This document shows, one piece after another, positions 21,150 through 32,239 of a DNA stretch of 64,000 nucleotides (position 1 is the first letter of the stretch; the number at the start of each line of letters is the position of its first letter). The stretch comes from Achatina immaculata. Its lineage: Eukaryota > Mollusca > Gastropoda > Stylommatophora > Achatinidae. The stretch lies in assembly GCA_009760885.1 (NCBI GenBank), contig CM019708.1, forward strand, positions 13,594,531 to 13,658,530. The letters run 5' to 3'. The position numbers were made by a program, and so were the translations under genes. The notes under the pieces were generated by a model. That model was not told the DNA's origin. It did no database searches and saw only the letters and a list, made by a program, of their open reading frames with translations.

Positions 21150-21470
21150 GTAAGCCGCGTTAGCGCAGTGGAGTAGTCACTCGCTCGTTGACCAGGTGAC
21201 CCGGTTTTGATTTCCACTCACCACAGTGGCGGTCAGACTCCCGGGGTTCACCGAACCTCAAGAAAAAATAGGTACCAGGGTCCATGCTCTGGACAGGAAA
21301 AAAGGAATAATGCCACAAGCTACGGAGTTAGTGCTGATAGTGACACTAGTCGGCAGTTTCTGGTCAGCTGCTGACTAGGCAGCAGAGTACTTTGTATTTG
21401 ACGGCGAGCGAAGAGGCCGATTCACATCTCACACATTTACACAATGTCCTACATTAGCTGAACAGGACAA
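21150..21470 (+). mobile_element. tRNA-derived SINE
   Basis: The head (about 21153-21225) reads as a decayed tRNA with an A-box-like TTAGCGCAGTGGAGT and a B-box-like GGTTTTGATTTCC, about 40 bp apart. This spacing is typical of an internal RNA polymerase III promoter. A GC-richer body follows (GGGGTTCACCGAACCTCAAG) and the unit fades into AT-rich sequence by about 21470. The B box has lost the canonical GGTTCGA, so a working tRNA gene is unlikely. No second full copy is in the window. Confidence 0.65.
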
Positions 21471-22359
21471 ATACAGGACAATGAACTAACAGAACCAACA
21501 ACAGCTCATCTGAAACGTTCTCGACTCAAGCAAAGTTATTCATTCATGAACTGCTTATGAAATCTTTACTCCCTGATAGCCAAGTGTACAGAGAAATCAG
21601 GTGCACCTCGCTTTTCTGTCTGCAGAAGCCGTTTTTTCCCCCAACAGTGTGGTGTCAGGTAGCAACTTTATACCTGGATTGCCTGGAGAGACAACGCAGT
21701 AAGTCTCGAGCTCACAAAAGTCTGAGAATACACGTCACCACTGACTCAACTACTCCCTGCTGCAATACATGGAAGCTGCAGACGTTCCACATTAAACCCG
21801 CGTTCGTGAGCTCAGATGTTGCCTTTAGGTTTCCTACCATTGATTAAAAATGTTTTCCTAGTCAAGTGCAGCTGCTCATTAACACTCACATAAAGGCAAC
21901 TTTTATAACCCAGTAGTGCTGCCATCACACTGTACATCAAAGATGATGTGCAAGTCCTTCACCCAACACGTAGGTTAGTACTCCGAGCTTTGATGTTTCC
22001 CCATGATGATTAAAAGACTGGCTTCCCGTGATGTTTACAAGTGATGTAGCAGGTTTTCAGCGCTAATAAGATGATGGGTTTTTCCATATATATACCTTTA
22101 AAATTTCAAATAACCTCTTCTTCTGTCAGTTCCTTTTTCTTCGCTGTTGTCTATAAAATGTTGTCTTGTCTCCTTCCTCTCATACCTTTTTTTTTTTGTG
22201 CTGAAGACAAATAGACAGGGCTCGAAGATTTGCTTCATACAAGTATAGTAGGATTATTCCCGTGTTCTCTATGAGCGGTCAAGAGATCCACCGCCGGCTT
22301 GCTGGGCCAGTCGCAGTTTGAGAGCAGAATTTAACCAAATGGAGCCCAGGTAAAGATTA
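21471..22359. other. No gene recognised
   Basis: Mixed-composition sequence with short open frames and no recognisable domain. Confidence 0.35.
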
Positions 22360-22922
22360 AGAATTATCACGCACAGGGCAGAGGACCAAGATAAAGACAG
22401 ACATATAACGCACAGGCCAGTGGGCCAAGATAGAGAAAGAAATATCACTCACAGGCCAATGGGCCAAGATAAAGACTAAGAACTATCACACACAGACCAG
22501 TGGGCCAAGATAAAGACTAACAATTATCACGCACAGGCCGGTGGGCCAAGATAAAGACATAATTTTTAAGCACAGGCCAATGGGCCAAGATAAAAACAGA
22601 ATTATTACGCACAGGCCAGTGGGCCAAGATAAAGAGAGAACTATCACGCACAGGCCAGTGGGCCAATATAAAGAGAGAATTATCACGCACAGGCCAGTGG
22701 GCCAAGATAAAGAGAGAATTATCACGCACAGGCCAGTCCAGTGGGCTAAGATAAAGAGAGAATTATCATGCACAGGCCAGTGGGCCAAGATAAAGACTAA
22801 GAATTATCATGCACAGGCCAGTCCAGTGGGCCAAGATAAAGACTAAGAATTATCACGCACAGGGCAGTGGGCCAAGATAAAGGCTAAGAATTATCACGCA
22901 CAGGCCTGTGGCCCAAGATACA
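22360..22922 (+). repeat. 39-bp minisatellite, ~14 copies
   Basis: The unit contains CACAGGCCAGTGGGCCAAG followed by ATAAAGA and AATTATCACG, about 39 bp. GGCCAGTGGGCC is an imperfect inverted repeat within each unit. Frames on both strands give 13-residue periodic peptides without meaning. Confidence 0.93.
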
Positions 22923-23124
22923 CTGTTCTCAATTTCGCGAGAAAAACGGGACAGCAATATCAAAGTGTATCCCACATACGCGTATTACGGGTAACTTCTG
23001 AGTAGAAAATTCAGAAACACAAGTGGAAAGTTGCACACCATCAAGGAAGAGTTCTACTGTCACATTCAAAGATTGAAACAAGGGCTTTTGGGAAATTTTT
23101 GTATGTTGTTTTCCTGAACTATGC

Positions 23125-23155
<31 letters not shown>

Positions 23156-23890
23156 CTATTTATGTGTTTAAAATAAAGAAGACAGAATTTTTTATTACCT
23201 GCAATTAATCCTTTCTTAAACATACTCTAGTCTTAACAAACAAAAAACAAAAAAAACTAACACCAGAGCTTTTCCACTGTCACGGCACAATCCATCAGTT
23301 TTTTCCCTCCTAATTATAGAAGGAATTTAGAAGTCTGCAAGCACTTTTAGAACGCAGAAGAGCGCTTGGGTGCACGTAATAAGGTAATGCTCCATTAATG
23401 TTCTGTTCCTTTGCTGCACATGAAGAAACCATCCTCATGCAGGGGCAGTTTTCTTCCCATATTATTAGTTTATGATGAATATACCGGTAGATGGAGTTGT
23501 TAAAATATCTATGTCTATACGTTGTGCCATCAATCTCCTTCATTTTATCAGATCAGTAATTTATGATATTTATGGGCGTCTCTCCATGATATAAGCGTTA
23601 TATATGAAAAGATTTGAGATCGAGGCAAATGTCTTTTCACATTTTTTACAAATTGTTACCTTCCTTGGTTTGTGGTCACTTTTAAAACTAGCCCTTATAA
23701 ATTACACCATCCGTTCCCAAGATTTCTTGTGCACAATCTAGTGCGTGACCAGTGACACTAGAAAAAAGCGTTTTAAAATATTTAAACAAAACACATATTA
23801 CCTTATACTATTTCAAAATCTTTATCTTTGCCAGTAATCACAAAATTATGTACAATGTCACGGCCTAAATAATCCAGTACTTTTTAAGTT
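22923..23890. other. No gene recognised; (TTTC)n at 23125-23155
   Basis: AT-rich sequence. The only clear structure is a run of about eight TTTC units. Confidence 0.4.
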
Positions 23891-23891
23891 A

Positions 23892-24486
23892 CGAGAGGGC
23901 GTCAGATGAAAGTTATATAAATCGATTAAAATGTCAGAAAGAACAGACTGAAATCCCTTAATAGTACCACGTGTTACCATTAAGGTCAATGACGTAAGTA
24001 AGGAGATAACATACACGTTGCTAGGCAGCAAGGGGAGAATAGCGCATACCAAGATGGCGACTGCGTTGAAGACATGCTTCAAGGAAGAAGTGAGTTCTGT
24101 CTTCCGATTCTTGTCTACCAGAGGTCTGAACTACTTTGACATACACAGTGAAAAATCTGTGGTATACGGCGCTGAGTGCACGTCCAAGGCTCGAGTCTAC
24201 AAGTGGGTTACAAAGTTCAAGACAGGCATAGCAGACGTAGACGATGCCGACCGTCTTGGGCAAGCACACAAAGTGATGAATCATCAACCAACATTAAAGT
24301 GCAGTAGCGGTTGAGAAGTTGTGACAAAGGTTTTTCTTACTAGTATTCAGATGCTGGTTTGGAGGTGGTGCAAAAATACTGAAAACCAGGGGAATCACAT
24401 CCAAAAAATAGGGTTGCCATTTCTCTTGTACAAATAAAAGTTTTGTGCTATTTGGATTTTTTTTTTCATTTGACTCGCCTTTTTGT
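23892..24486 (+). mobile_element. Internally deleted mariner-like element
   Basis: The left end CGAGAGGGCGTCAGATGAAA follows a TA at 23890-23891. The right end, read in reverse, gives AAGGCGAGTCAAATGAAA next to a TA at about 24487. Between them lie the transposase N terminus and, directly after, C-terminal-like residues (SIQMLVWRWCKN) with the catalytic middle missing. At about 0.6 kb it is half the size of a complete mariner, fitting an internal deletion derivative. The right end is less certain, because a second similar end lies near 24560-24585. Confidence 0.6.
24018..24314 (+). pseudogene. Mariner transposase N-terminal remnant
   Basis: The frame has 98 codons and contains the helix-turn-helix DNA-binding region of a Tc1/mariner transposase: EEVSSVFRFLSTRGL, then DIHSEKSVVYG, SKARVYKWVTKFKTG and DVDDADRLGQ. 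A stop follows at 24312, and none of the three catalytic Asp residues is encoded. It lies inside the deleted element and cannot be active. Confidence 0.75.
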
Positions 24487-24495
24487 TATGAAATA

Positions 24496-24641
24496 GGAGA
24501 ATGAGTCAAAAAGTAACAACAAATTAAGAGGCATAATCATTGAAAAATATCAAAATACTCTTTGATTCGCCCTCGACTCTTTTCATATATTTTTCTATGA
24601 TTACGTCTCATGATTTGCGATTGCTTTTTGACTCGTCCTCG
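24496..24641. mobile_element. 146-bp MITE-like element
   Basis: The left end GGAGAATGAGTCAAAAAGTAA and the reversed right end CGAGGACGAGTCAAAAAGCAA match at most positions, each next to a TA (24494-24495 and 24642-24643). No coding capacity. The ends resemble the neighbouring mariner TIRs, so it is probably a non-autonomous relative mobilised by such a transposase. Confidence 0.6.
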
Positions 24642-24643
24642 TA

Positions 24644-25072
24644 CATACTCGAAACATTATGAAAAAAAATTTCATTGAACAGTAGCAAGTATGGTCGCAG
24701 TTAATTTAATATGTTGGCTTCTAAAAAAAAATAAACATGGTAAGGTTTCATTTAAATCTTATGCGCATTTGGTTTACCCACTGTTTATTCTTTTTTAAAT
24801 TATTTTTTGTAATATCTTCTGACTATCCGGTCTCAGACTCTCCGTGACCCTAATCTGGGCGCGACCTGAGGATGGGAACCGCTGTCTTTGAAAGAGGTGG
24901 GCAAGTGAAGTTCAAATATCAGACAGAGCTGGCGTCATCTAATTGGAACATTTGCGTCTCCAGACAGAGCTGGCGTCATTTGCGTCTCCACCCAGCCTGC
25001 TTTTTTTTTCAACAGCTTCCACCGATGGATGGAGGAATGGCCTGTAGATACATAAGTTATATGATGTATAAA
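24644..25072. other. No gene recognised; short direct repeat
   Basis: AT-rich sequence. CAGACAGAGCTGGCGTCAT occurs twice (about 24921 and 24961). Confidence 0.4.
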
Positions 25073-25074
25073 TA

Positions 25075-26354
25075 CGAGGGGTGATTGATAAATTCTCAGC
25101 ATAAGGTGCAACGGAATATTTGTGGACAACTTTTGTGGGTTATTTCTCAAAATAGTCCCCTTGCAAGTTTATGCACTTAGTCCAGCTATCCTGGAGCATA
25201 CAGATCCCTTCTTTGTAAAAGTCAGCATCTTGTGGCAGTAGAATGTGGTCTACAGCATGAATGACGTCATCATCTGAAGCAAATTTGCGACCACTGAGCT
25301 CCCTTTTGAGTTTAGTAAACAGGTAATAGTCCGAAGGGGCCAAATCTGGGGAATAAGGAGGATGTTCAAGAAGCTGGAAGCCGCATTCATGAATGGCAGC
25401 CATTGCCACCGCCCACTTGTGAACTGAAGCATTGTCTTGCTGAAAGATGACTCCTCTCGCCAATTTCCATCGACGCTTTTCCTTCAATTTGACCTGCAGT
25501 TGCTTCACAAGATTAGCGTAATAGGCCCCGGTGACCGTTCTGGCCTTTTGAACATAGACTACTAATAGCACACCTTCTGAATAAAAAAAGATGGAAGCCA
25601 TCACTTTGCCTGCAGACAGAACCACTCTTGTTTTCTTTGGAGGTGGGGATCCATGATGTTTCCACTGCTTTGCTGTTCTTTTGTTTCTGGTTGGAAATTA
25701 TGAACCCAAGTCTCATCCATAGTCACAAATTGCTGAAGAAACTTTTCAGGATCTGCAGAAAAATGGCCAAGATTATCTCCTGGAATGTTGAGACGCTGTC
25801 GTTTGTGATCAACTCCAATAAGTTTCGGGACCCATCTGTTATTTGAAGATCATTGTGAATAATGGCATGAACACGTTCCTGGAAGATGCTCAAATCAGTA
25901 GCAATGTACCGCTCACTTAGTCGTCGATCCTCCATTATCATGTCATGGATTCTGCCGGTGGTTTCATCGGTGGTTACCGTTCTTGGTCTTCTTGGACGGG
26001 GATCATCTTCCAGACTCTCCTTTCCACGTTTGAACTGAGCTGCCCATTTCTTCACTGTGCTGTAAGAAGGGGCACTCTCCCCTAGAGTCTCCAACCTATA
26101 GTCATGGATCTCCTTCGATGATAAGCCCTTGATGCAGAGGTAGCGAATGACTGCGCGATAAGAAATTTTATCCATTTTCTCAATTTCTGCCACCCCTTAC
26201 CACTTCAGTAGCCTGTTAAAAAAAATTGGTTGCAGTTAATTTCTTGAAACTTGGTGTTTAATCTTACATTAACCTGATATATAAATTCACCTAATATCAA
26301 CCGTGTGTTTCAACTATATGTACTTTATGCCGAGAACTTATCAGTCAGCCCTCG
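25075..26354 (-). mobile_element. Mariner DNA transposon, near full length (1280 bp)
   Basis: Terminal inverted repeats of about 35 bp: left CGAGGGGTGATTGATAAATT and right (reversed) CGAGGGCTGACTGATAAGTT, each bordered by TA (25073-25074, 26355-26356), the mariner target duplication. The interior encodes a transposase on the minus strand. The length is the usual 1.25-1.3 kb. Moderate TIR divergence and a broken reading frame indicate an inactive copy. Confidence 0.9.
25140..26193 (-). pseudogene. Mariner (DD34D) transposase pseudogene
   Basis: The enzyme of this family cuts and pastes the element at TA sites. On the minus strand the N-terminal frame (25723-26193) has two helix-turn-helix regions (ISYRAVIRYLCIKGLSSKEI; TVKKWAAQFKRGKESLEDDP) and then runs off frame near 25830. 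VTMDETWV (first catalytic Asp, about 25716) and HNFQPETK lie in a second frame. From about 25680 to 25140 a third frame gives SAGKVMASIFF, FQQDNASVH (second Asp) and HPPYSPDLAPSDYYLF (third Asp), 34 residues apart, which defines DD34D. At least two frameshifts break it, but all three catalytic residues survive. Confidence 0.88.
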
Positions 26355-26356
26355 TA

Positions 26357-27087
26357 TATAATTTAATGAGCAGACCAAAACGGGCGTACAATCTTCCTTG
26401 TATAGTTTGCCTTTTTAGACAAAGGTTGGACGGATAAAACTGTACATAAACCTGCGCAAAACAAGGATCCACTATCCTAGATTAAGGTTATGATTCTCAG
26501 CGTCTACTGGCAATCAATCTAATGAAAGAATGTTCATCCCACGGCCTACCACGAGATAGAGCCACATCAACCACCCTTAAATATAGCTTGTTCCCTTACC
26601 CCCACCCCATCCACATGTTTTCTGGTACAGACATTGTTGTAGAGGTTCTAAGACTTTGAAGTACGTCTGTATCTCACATTTTGTTGTAGAGGTTCTAAGA
26701 CTTTGAAGTACGTCTGTATCTCACATTTTGTTAAGCTGGGGAAGAAAAGGCAAGCAGGCATGGCAGTAGCCGCTTCTACTGCAGCAAAAGAGTAAGGAAA
26801 ATATGGGCTCTAAAACTGTGTTCCATAAATGCCTCCAAGGCATAATAGGGCTGTCTGTACTTTTAACACAAAGAAGATGTAACGAAAAATTGATGATGAT
26901 GATAAAGATCATGACGACAACGATGATGATGCTGTGGTTACACGTCATCCTACGTTATCTGAGCATCCGTTCTCATTCTGAGCTGTTGGTTCTTTCGTCT
27001 CACAATTTGTCCGTTATTTAATCACTCTCACTACGTCCCACGCTCATGCTGTCACAAAAATACGTTACTCAGCCTTTCTCTCTTCCT
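26357..27087. other. No gene recognised; 45-bp direct duplication
   Basis: A segment starting TTGTTGTAGAGGTTCTAAG is repeated back to back at about 26633-26730. A GATGAT-rich patch lies at 26890-26930. No domains seen. Confidence 0.4.
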
Positions 27088-27411
27088 TGGGACTGAAGAC
27101 GCTTGTCCGATGAGGCAATCAGCGACCCATAACTGATATGCTAGCGTCAGGGTTAGCGAACCATAGATGACCAAGACCCTGTCCTGCTTCTCCGTGGTAC
27201 CCCTAGTAACAGGCTCAGCCTGGCTAACGGGGCAGGGATCGCCATAGTCCCCATGGTGGTGGAGTCTGCTAAAGAAGCATTGCACACCCACTGCTTTTTA
27301 GCTGTACTCCGGGACTGAAAAAGTAGCCGCCATAACCCGCTCCCACGCCGATACGATGCTGTGCCTCAACACCTCCACAGCATCGGCTGCAAAGAACAAC
27401 AACTCACAGTT
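27088..27411. repeat. Unclassified interspersed repeat, copy a (~325 bp)
   Basis: It aligns by eye along its length with 48438-48765, and in parts with 39725-39890, 52998-55592 and 63775-63870. Landmarks in order: GAAGACGC, CAGCGACCCATA, ACCAAGACCCTGTCC, CAGGGATCGCCATAGTCCCC, ATGGTGGTGGAG, GATGCTGTGCCTCAACA and CATCGGCTGCAAAGAACA. The minus strand shares a short open phrase (AADAVEVLRHSIVS) with copies b and e, which could mean degenerate coding origin or simply DNA similarity. Class unknown; SINE-like in size. Confidence 0.7.
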
Positions 27412-28065
27412 ACAAGGAGTTCGTACAAGTTCTCTCTTTCTTAATTTATTAGAGTAAGAAATATAAACATAATTAAGAAAGCAACCGGACGTGATCATAT
27501 GCTAGAACAGGCCACGCTGTTTCAGGTGGAAAAAAAAACAGGATGTTTACCCCGCCATCAAAGTCCTCACTGCTTGTATTCTAAAACACTGACTGCTCTG
27601 AGTCTAGCATGGCAGCTACACGACCCGAGCAACACCGGGGCCGGCGCTATAACGGATGTCTTTGTGCGGCGTCCTCAACTTTCCAGAAAGTAAACATCAA
27701 GAAACAACGCGCGGTAGATTCAGGCCTGAAACTTGGCTATCTGCTGTCTAGACTTGATGAAGTTAAAAAGATGGCTGTTAAATCTTTGAACAAAAGTGTG
27801 CTTCACGTGAAAATTCTAGCTGCGCTTTCTAAAATTCGTCTTGGGTAAGGGACTATAATGAACAACACTATTCATCTCTACAAGCTTTCCTGCAGGAAAC
27901 GCTAATATATCATGTGCCATATATAGTAAGTCTCCAAGTAGAGGCATTATGGCAAAGAAAATATACATAAACCAGAATTCCACAGCAGTCTTCCTTGTTT
28001 CCACTTCACAAAGGCACAACTGTAAAGCTTACACTGCAGCCACCGTTACTGCTACACGACCGTCA
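27412..28065. other. Unrecognised; possible orphan exon 27687-27844
   Basis: CTCAACTTTCCAG resembles a splice acceptor. A 158-bp open segment reading VDSGLKLGYLLSRLDEVKKM and on to a GTAAGG donor-like site at 27845 is the only coding-like stretch. Protein family unknown and no partner exon found, so this is a weak candidate. Confidence 0.2.
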
Positions 28066-28160
28066 CTTCTGTTGCTACTGTTAGTATTACTACTGCTACT
28101 ACTACTACTACTCCTACTGCTACTACTACTACTACTGCTACTACTACTACTACAAATTCT
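28066..28160 (+). repeat. (CTA)n trinucleotide microsatellite
   Basis: About 30 CTA/CTG/CTC units; frames are poly-Leu. Confidence 0.9.
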
Positions 28161-28838
28161 AATACTATACCTATACTACCACCATCAAGCCCAAACAGAG
28201 GAGGTGCAGCCGGTGCAACGCCCAGGGCTCAGAGAATGAAAGAAGATCCGTAGGGCCAGAAGGGCCACAACCTGAACTAGACCTGGAGGGTTAATTAAAG
28301 AGGGGCCCGGGGACTCGAGAGACAAAACGTGGAGTAGGGTAGGGGCTTGTGAAGACCAGCTTATACGTTTCATACGAGAGGCCCTGATCACCAGTACAGC
28401 TGCTCTTCTTACAAGCGATAGCGCGAATTACTTCTATTATAAGTGCAGCTCATGACATAGTTAACATACCTGTCATGATCAGGAGAATAAAAGATGTCAC
28501 AGCACATACATTGACGCAGCATCTCGACGTAGAATGAAATAGTAGCAATGTGCTGTACATTTTTTGGAGTTGAAGGCCACGTTAAGAAAGCAAGAAAACT
28601 TATAAACGACGTGGAACTGAAGTCATATGTTGTATGCTGTAAAATATAACAAGGCAGAGACCAAACTACACATAAACTAATCCGGCGTGAAAGAATGACG
28701 ATTCTAACCTATACGCCTTCTAAGATTTAGCAATTCGTAGGGAAAATTTTCAACCCGTGAGCAAATATATTCACAAAAATGTGTATGTTACTTTGCATCA
28801 ATCTGTAAAATTAAAAATATAATTGAAAGCTCTTATAA
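28161..28838. other. No gene recognised
   Basis: Mixed sequence with no domain, RNA gene or repeat I can name. Confidence 0.35.
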
Positions 28839-28863
28839 AAACACACACACACACACACACACA

Positions 28864-28898
<35 letters not shown>
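28839..28898 (+). repeat. (AC)n(TC)n compound microsatellite
   Basis: About 13 AC units and then about 16 TC units. The TC part is the reversed (GA)n tail of the adjoining L1fam element. Confidence 0.95.
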
Positions 28899-28902
<4 letters not shown>

Positions 28903-29368
28903 CCTTAAGTGCCCAGGGCACATGGGGCTTCCGCAAGGGTTTTCCACAAATGCCTGTCCTTTGCCTTTTTTTCTGCTCTTGCCCAGGTGAGCCTGCGTTT
29001 GTCTGATGTTGCCTCCTTCATTAACCAGTCTACAGCCAAGATAAATAATGTTGGTGATAGTACACATCCCTGCTTCTCTCCTTGTGTGTACCCTAAAGCT
29101 GCTGGAGGTATGTTCTCCACAGATCACTTTGCACTGAAAACCCTCGTATATGGCTTTGATTACATTCACTATCTTATGGGGGAGGCCATGCCATCTTAGG
29201 ATTTTCCACAGTGCATCTCTGTTGACACTGTCAAAGGCTTTCTCAAAATCTATAAACAATGCATATGTTGTGCTATGCCACTCATTTGCCTGTTCTAATA
29301 TTTGTCTAAGTACAAACATGTGGTCTATGCATGATCTTCCTTTCCTAAATCCTGCATGCTCTTTCGGA
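28899..29368 (-). mobile_element. L1fam LINE copy with internal deletion
   Basis: The 3' terminus (about 95 bp, to CCCAGGTGAGCC) is joined directly to RT sequence corresponding to 11285-11665 of the full-length copy, so about 740 bp are missing inside. The minus strand shows [20 protein letters not shown] and an [22 protein letters not shown] segment nearly identical to the full-length element. A frameshift and the deletion make it non-functional. The 5' truncation is at about 29368. Confidence 0.88.
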
Positions 29369-30334
29369 GGAAAACACTAACATAAATCTGGAAAACAAAC
29401 TCATTAAGCTCTGTCATATTCTCCACCACTACCATGCCACAGAGTAACATCATTAAAAAGCTAAAATTATCATTTCATTTACCTTTCTATGCGGCAATGT
29501 ATTTTCGTGCTTGGAGCCGCGCTGCTTAGAGGGAACATTGATCCTAATCTAACGTCACTGATAAGATTAACGATCAGTGGGCCAAAACTAATACTATGAA
29601 GTCGCGGTGACTGAATGAGCATGGTTGAGTTTTTCAAATTATGAAGCGATGAAATAAGAACCGAAAGATTCAAAATAAACAGGAAACAAAATATTTGCTA
29701 TCATACAAACCCGTTAAGCCTTAAAGCTTTTCATGTATTATCAGGCATCACACCATGTGTACAATATAAAGTATAACGAAAGTAACTAAAATACTTCCCG
29801 TCCTGTTTAATCTTCAAAGCAGAATGTGGCTCTCTGGTTTAATTTGCTTCAAAATATCATTTCTGAATCTAATTAGGCGCAAATGAAAGCCTGGTTTCCG
29901 GCATATGGTTACAGGTTCCAGATTTCCGGTCCTTCTTCGGAAATCGGATGAGATAGTCTTATCTTTCAGGCCTGTACCAGGAGGCCATCGAAAGTGACGA
30001 GAAACGTCAAGAACAAACATGGAGGCATGTGTCAGAGGGTGGACATGTACACATGATAAGACAAATTAAACCTAGGATATCCGAAAACTTGCAGGTCTGG
30101 TTTAAAAAAAAAAGTTGAATGCATTTCCTCGTTCTCCCTATGTTTTTCTTTGTTTCTTTCCTTTTCAAATACAAGGATTTTGTTAAAGTACACTCCACCG
30201 ATGTAACATGGTCTATTAAGTAGTCTGCATGTTTATGTTTGTAATTAATTGTGTACTTTAAATAAAACTGTTTTGGAATTTTTATTTTTAAAAAAATCAT
30301 TTTTTATGAAAAAAAGGCAAAGGTAAATTTCTCG
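29369..30334. other. No gene recognised
   Basis: AT-rich sequence with no supported feature. Confidence 0.35.
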
Positions 30335-30560
30335 TTCCCAGGCCATTAAGGCATACAGGGGTTACTGTGTTAGGCCCTTCGGCACGTGGAAGTGTGACGT
30401 GGTCAGCATAACGCCTGGCCGAATGTACTTTTCCATATTTCTTTGTTACCCATTTTTATAGGTTGGGTGGACCCTTGGGCCTTTGTGGTGTGGTGCTACC
30501 AGAAAAATTCTCACCTGGAACTCGGTGCCACTGGATAGTAGACCGAGCGAATCCCTTTTT
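30335..30560 (+). repeat. SINE-like interspersed repeat, copy 1
   Basis: Shares AGGCATA, GTGTTAGGCCC, CTTCGGCAC and GTGGTC with 34285-34392, and GTGGTCAGCAT plus a following TACCCATTT with 63590-63665. It is GC-richer than its surroundings and T-rich near 30550. The phrases resemble a SINE type I associate with mollusc genomes, from general memory only. Confidence 0.45.
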
Positions 30561-30889
30561 TTTTTTTGCGCGACTAGCCATCATAACGGGTCAAGATAAA
30601 CTGTACCACATAAGCCATTTAAAGTACCTGCTTTTTGTTACAGATAACTAAGAAATTACTGTATTTTCCCCCGCGATCGCATAATTCTTCCAGCTTATGT
30701 TTAGGGTTATTGTTGCATTTCTAAGAGCGCGGCAATCCAGTTTTGTAGGACTAGTTTTGAGAATAGGCAAACTGGAACACCTAATGAGAACAGGAAATGA
30801 GCAGGACTGAGCAAGGCACACATCTTATACAAAGAGTAAAGAATAGATGCTTGTGGATATCAATGACGACCAACGCCTGACTGGCATGA
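30561..30889. other. No gene recognised
   Basis: No supported feature. Confidence 0.35.
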
Positions 30890-31537
30890 GAGAGAGAGGG
30901 AGAGGAGAGAGAGGGAGAGAGAGAGGGAGAGAGGGAGAGGAGAGAGAGAGGGAGAGAGGGAGAGGAGAGAGAGAGTGGGAGAGGGAGAGAGAGGGAGAAG
31001 GAAAGGGAGAGAGAGAGGGAGAGAGAGGGGGAGAGGGAGAAGGAAAAGGAGAGAAAGAGGGAGAGGGGGAGAGAGAGGGGGGGAGAGGAGAGAGAGGGAG
31101 AAGGAAAGAGGGGGAGAGGGAGAGAGAGAGGAGAAGGAAAGGGAAAGAAGAGAGGGAGAGAGAGGGGGACAGGGAGGAGAGGGAGAAGGAAAGGGAAAGA
31201 AAGAGAGGGAGAGAGAGGGGGAGAGGGAGAGAGAGGGAGAAGGAAGGAGAGAGAGAAGGAGAGAGACGGGGAGAGAGAGAGGGCGAGAGAGGGAAAGAGA
31301 GAGGGAGAGAGGGAGAAGGAAGGGGAGAGAGAGAAGGAGAGAGGGGGAGAGGGAGAGAGGGAGGGAGAAGGAAGGGGAAAGAGAGAGGGGGAGAGGGAGA
31401 GAGAGGGAGAAGGAAGGGGAGAGAGAGAAGGAGAGAGAGGGTAGAGGGAGAGAGAGGGGAGAGGGAGAGAGAGGGAGAAGGAAGGGGAGAGAGAAGGAGA
31501 GAGAGACGGAGAGAGGGAGAGAGGGAGGGAGAGACAC
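30890..31537 (+). repeat. 650-bp polypurine tract (GAGAGG/GGGA/AAGGAA)
   Basis: Almost every base is G or A on the + strand. Recurring phrases are GAGAGAGGGAGA, AAGGAAAGGG and AAGGAAGGGGAGAG. Several frames on both strands stay open for over 180 codons (Arg/Glu/Gly or Ser/Leu/Pro) because stops need T or are rare in this composition. Not coding. Confidence 0.97.
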
Positions 31538-32239
31538 ATGATCTTAATTTGTTACTTAGAATGAACTGTTTTTAGTTCATCTCTCTCCTACTTTCTGACT
31601 GGCAACGAATGTCATAAGCTTAGTTGTAAGTAAAAATCATATTTTCATTTCACTTGCCGTCGTTTTTGACAGAATACAGCTATTAAAACATAATATTATA
31701 GGGGAAAAAAAACGATTTTACCCCTTGGAATTTCTCGTTTTGTACCTTCCTGGCGTGAATCTCCACGGCTTAAAATCTCCGTATTATACCTAAACCGCTG
31801 AAGAATGCCATTTTATTCATTAATACTGTGACAGATTATAATTCAGTAAACTTTATGAAAATAGAAAAGCGATTACTTTATAGCACAAAAATACAAATAT
31901 GCCCGTCTTTTAAAAATATTTCTTGGAAGGATTTATGGAAAAGGAGGGTGTGTGAAGGGATATCACATTGTTTATCTCCGAGTCGATCTTCTGGATTGTG
32001 GAGATGTCTCCAAAAGTTTCTCAGCGTTTATAAACTCGTGAGATAAATGCGTAGATATGGGACATGCAGATAAACTATTGAGGGCATGAGCGTGTAGACA
32101 AGCTATAGGTAGAGAGACCAGTAGCCGGGCATGCATTCGTGCAAACATTAGACAGACAGACAGACAAGAAAGTCGCTAAAATCAGACTGATGAATGAGCT
32201 AGCACAATCAGACATACGAGAAAGCTAGCAAAATGATAC
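31538..32239. other. No gene recognised
   Basis: AT-rich sequence, with (ACAG)n-like units from about 32150. Confidence 0.35.

Noticed and set aside
21153..21225. Functional tRNA gene
   Set aside because: The B box is degenerate, the cloverleaf cannot be completed convincingly, and a long SINE body follows.
30781..31575. Arg/Glu/Gly-rich and Ser/Leu/Pro-rich frames of up to 252 codons
   Set aside because: A pure purine tract rarely forms stop codons. Overlapping frames are all equally open, so none is evidence of coding.
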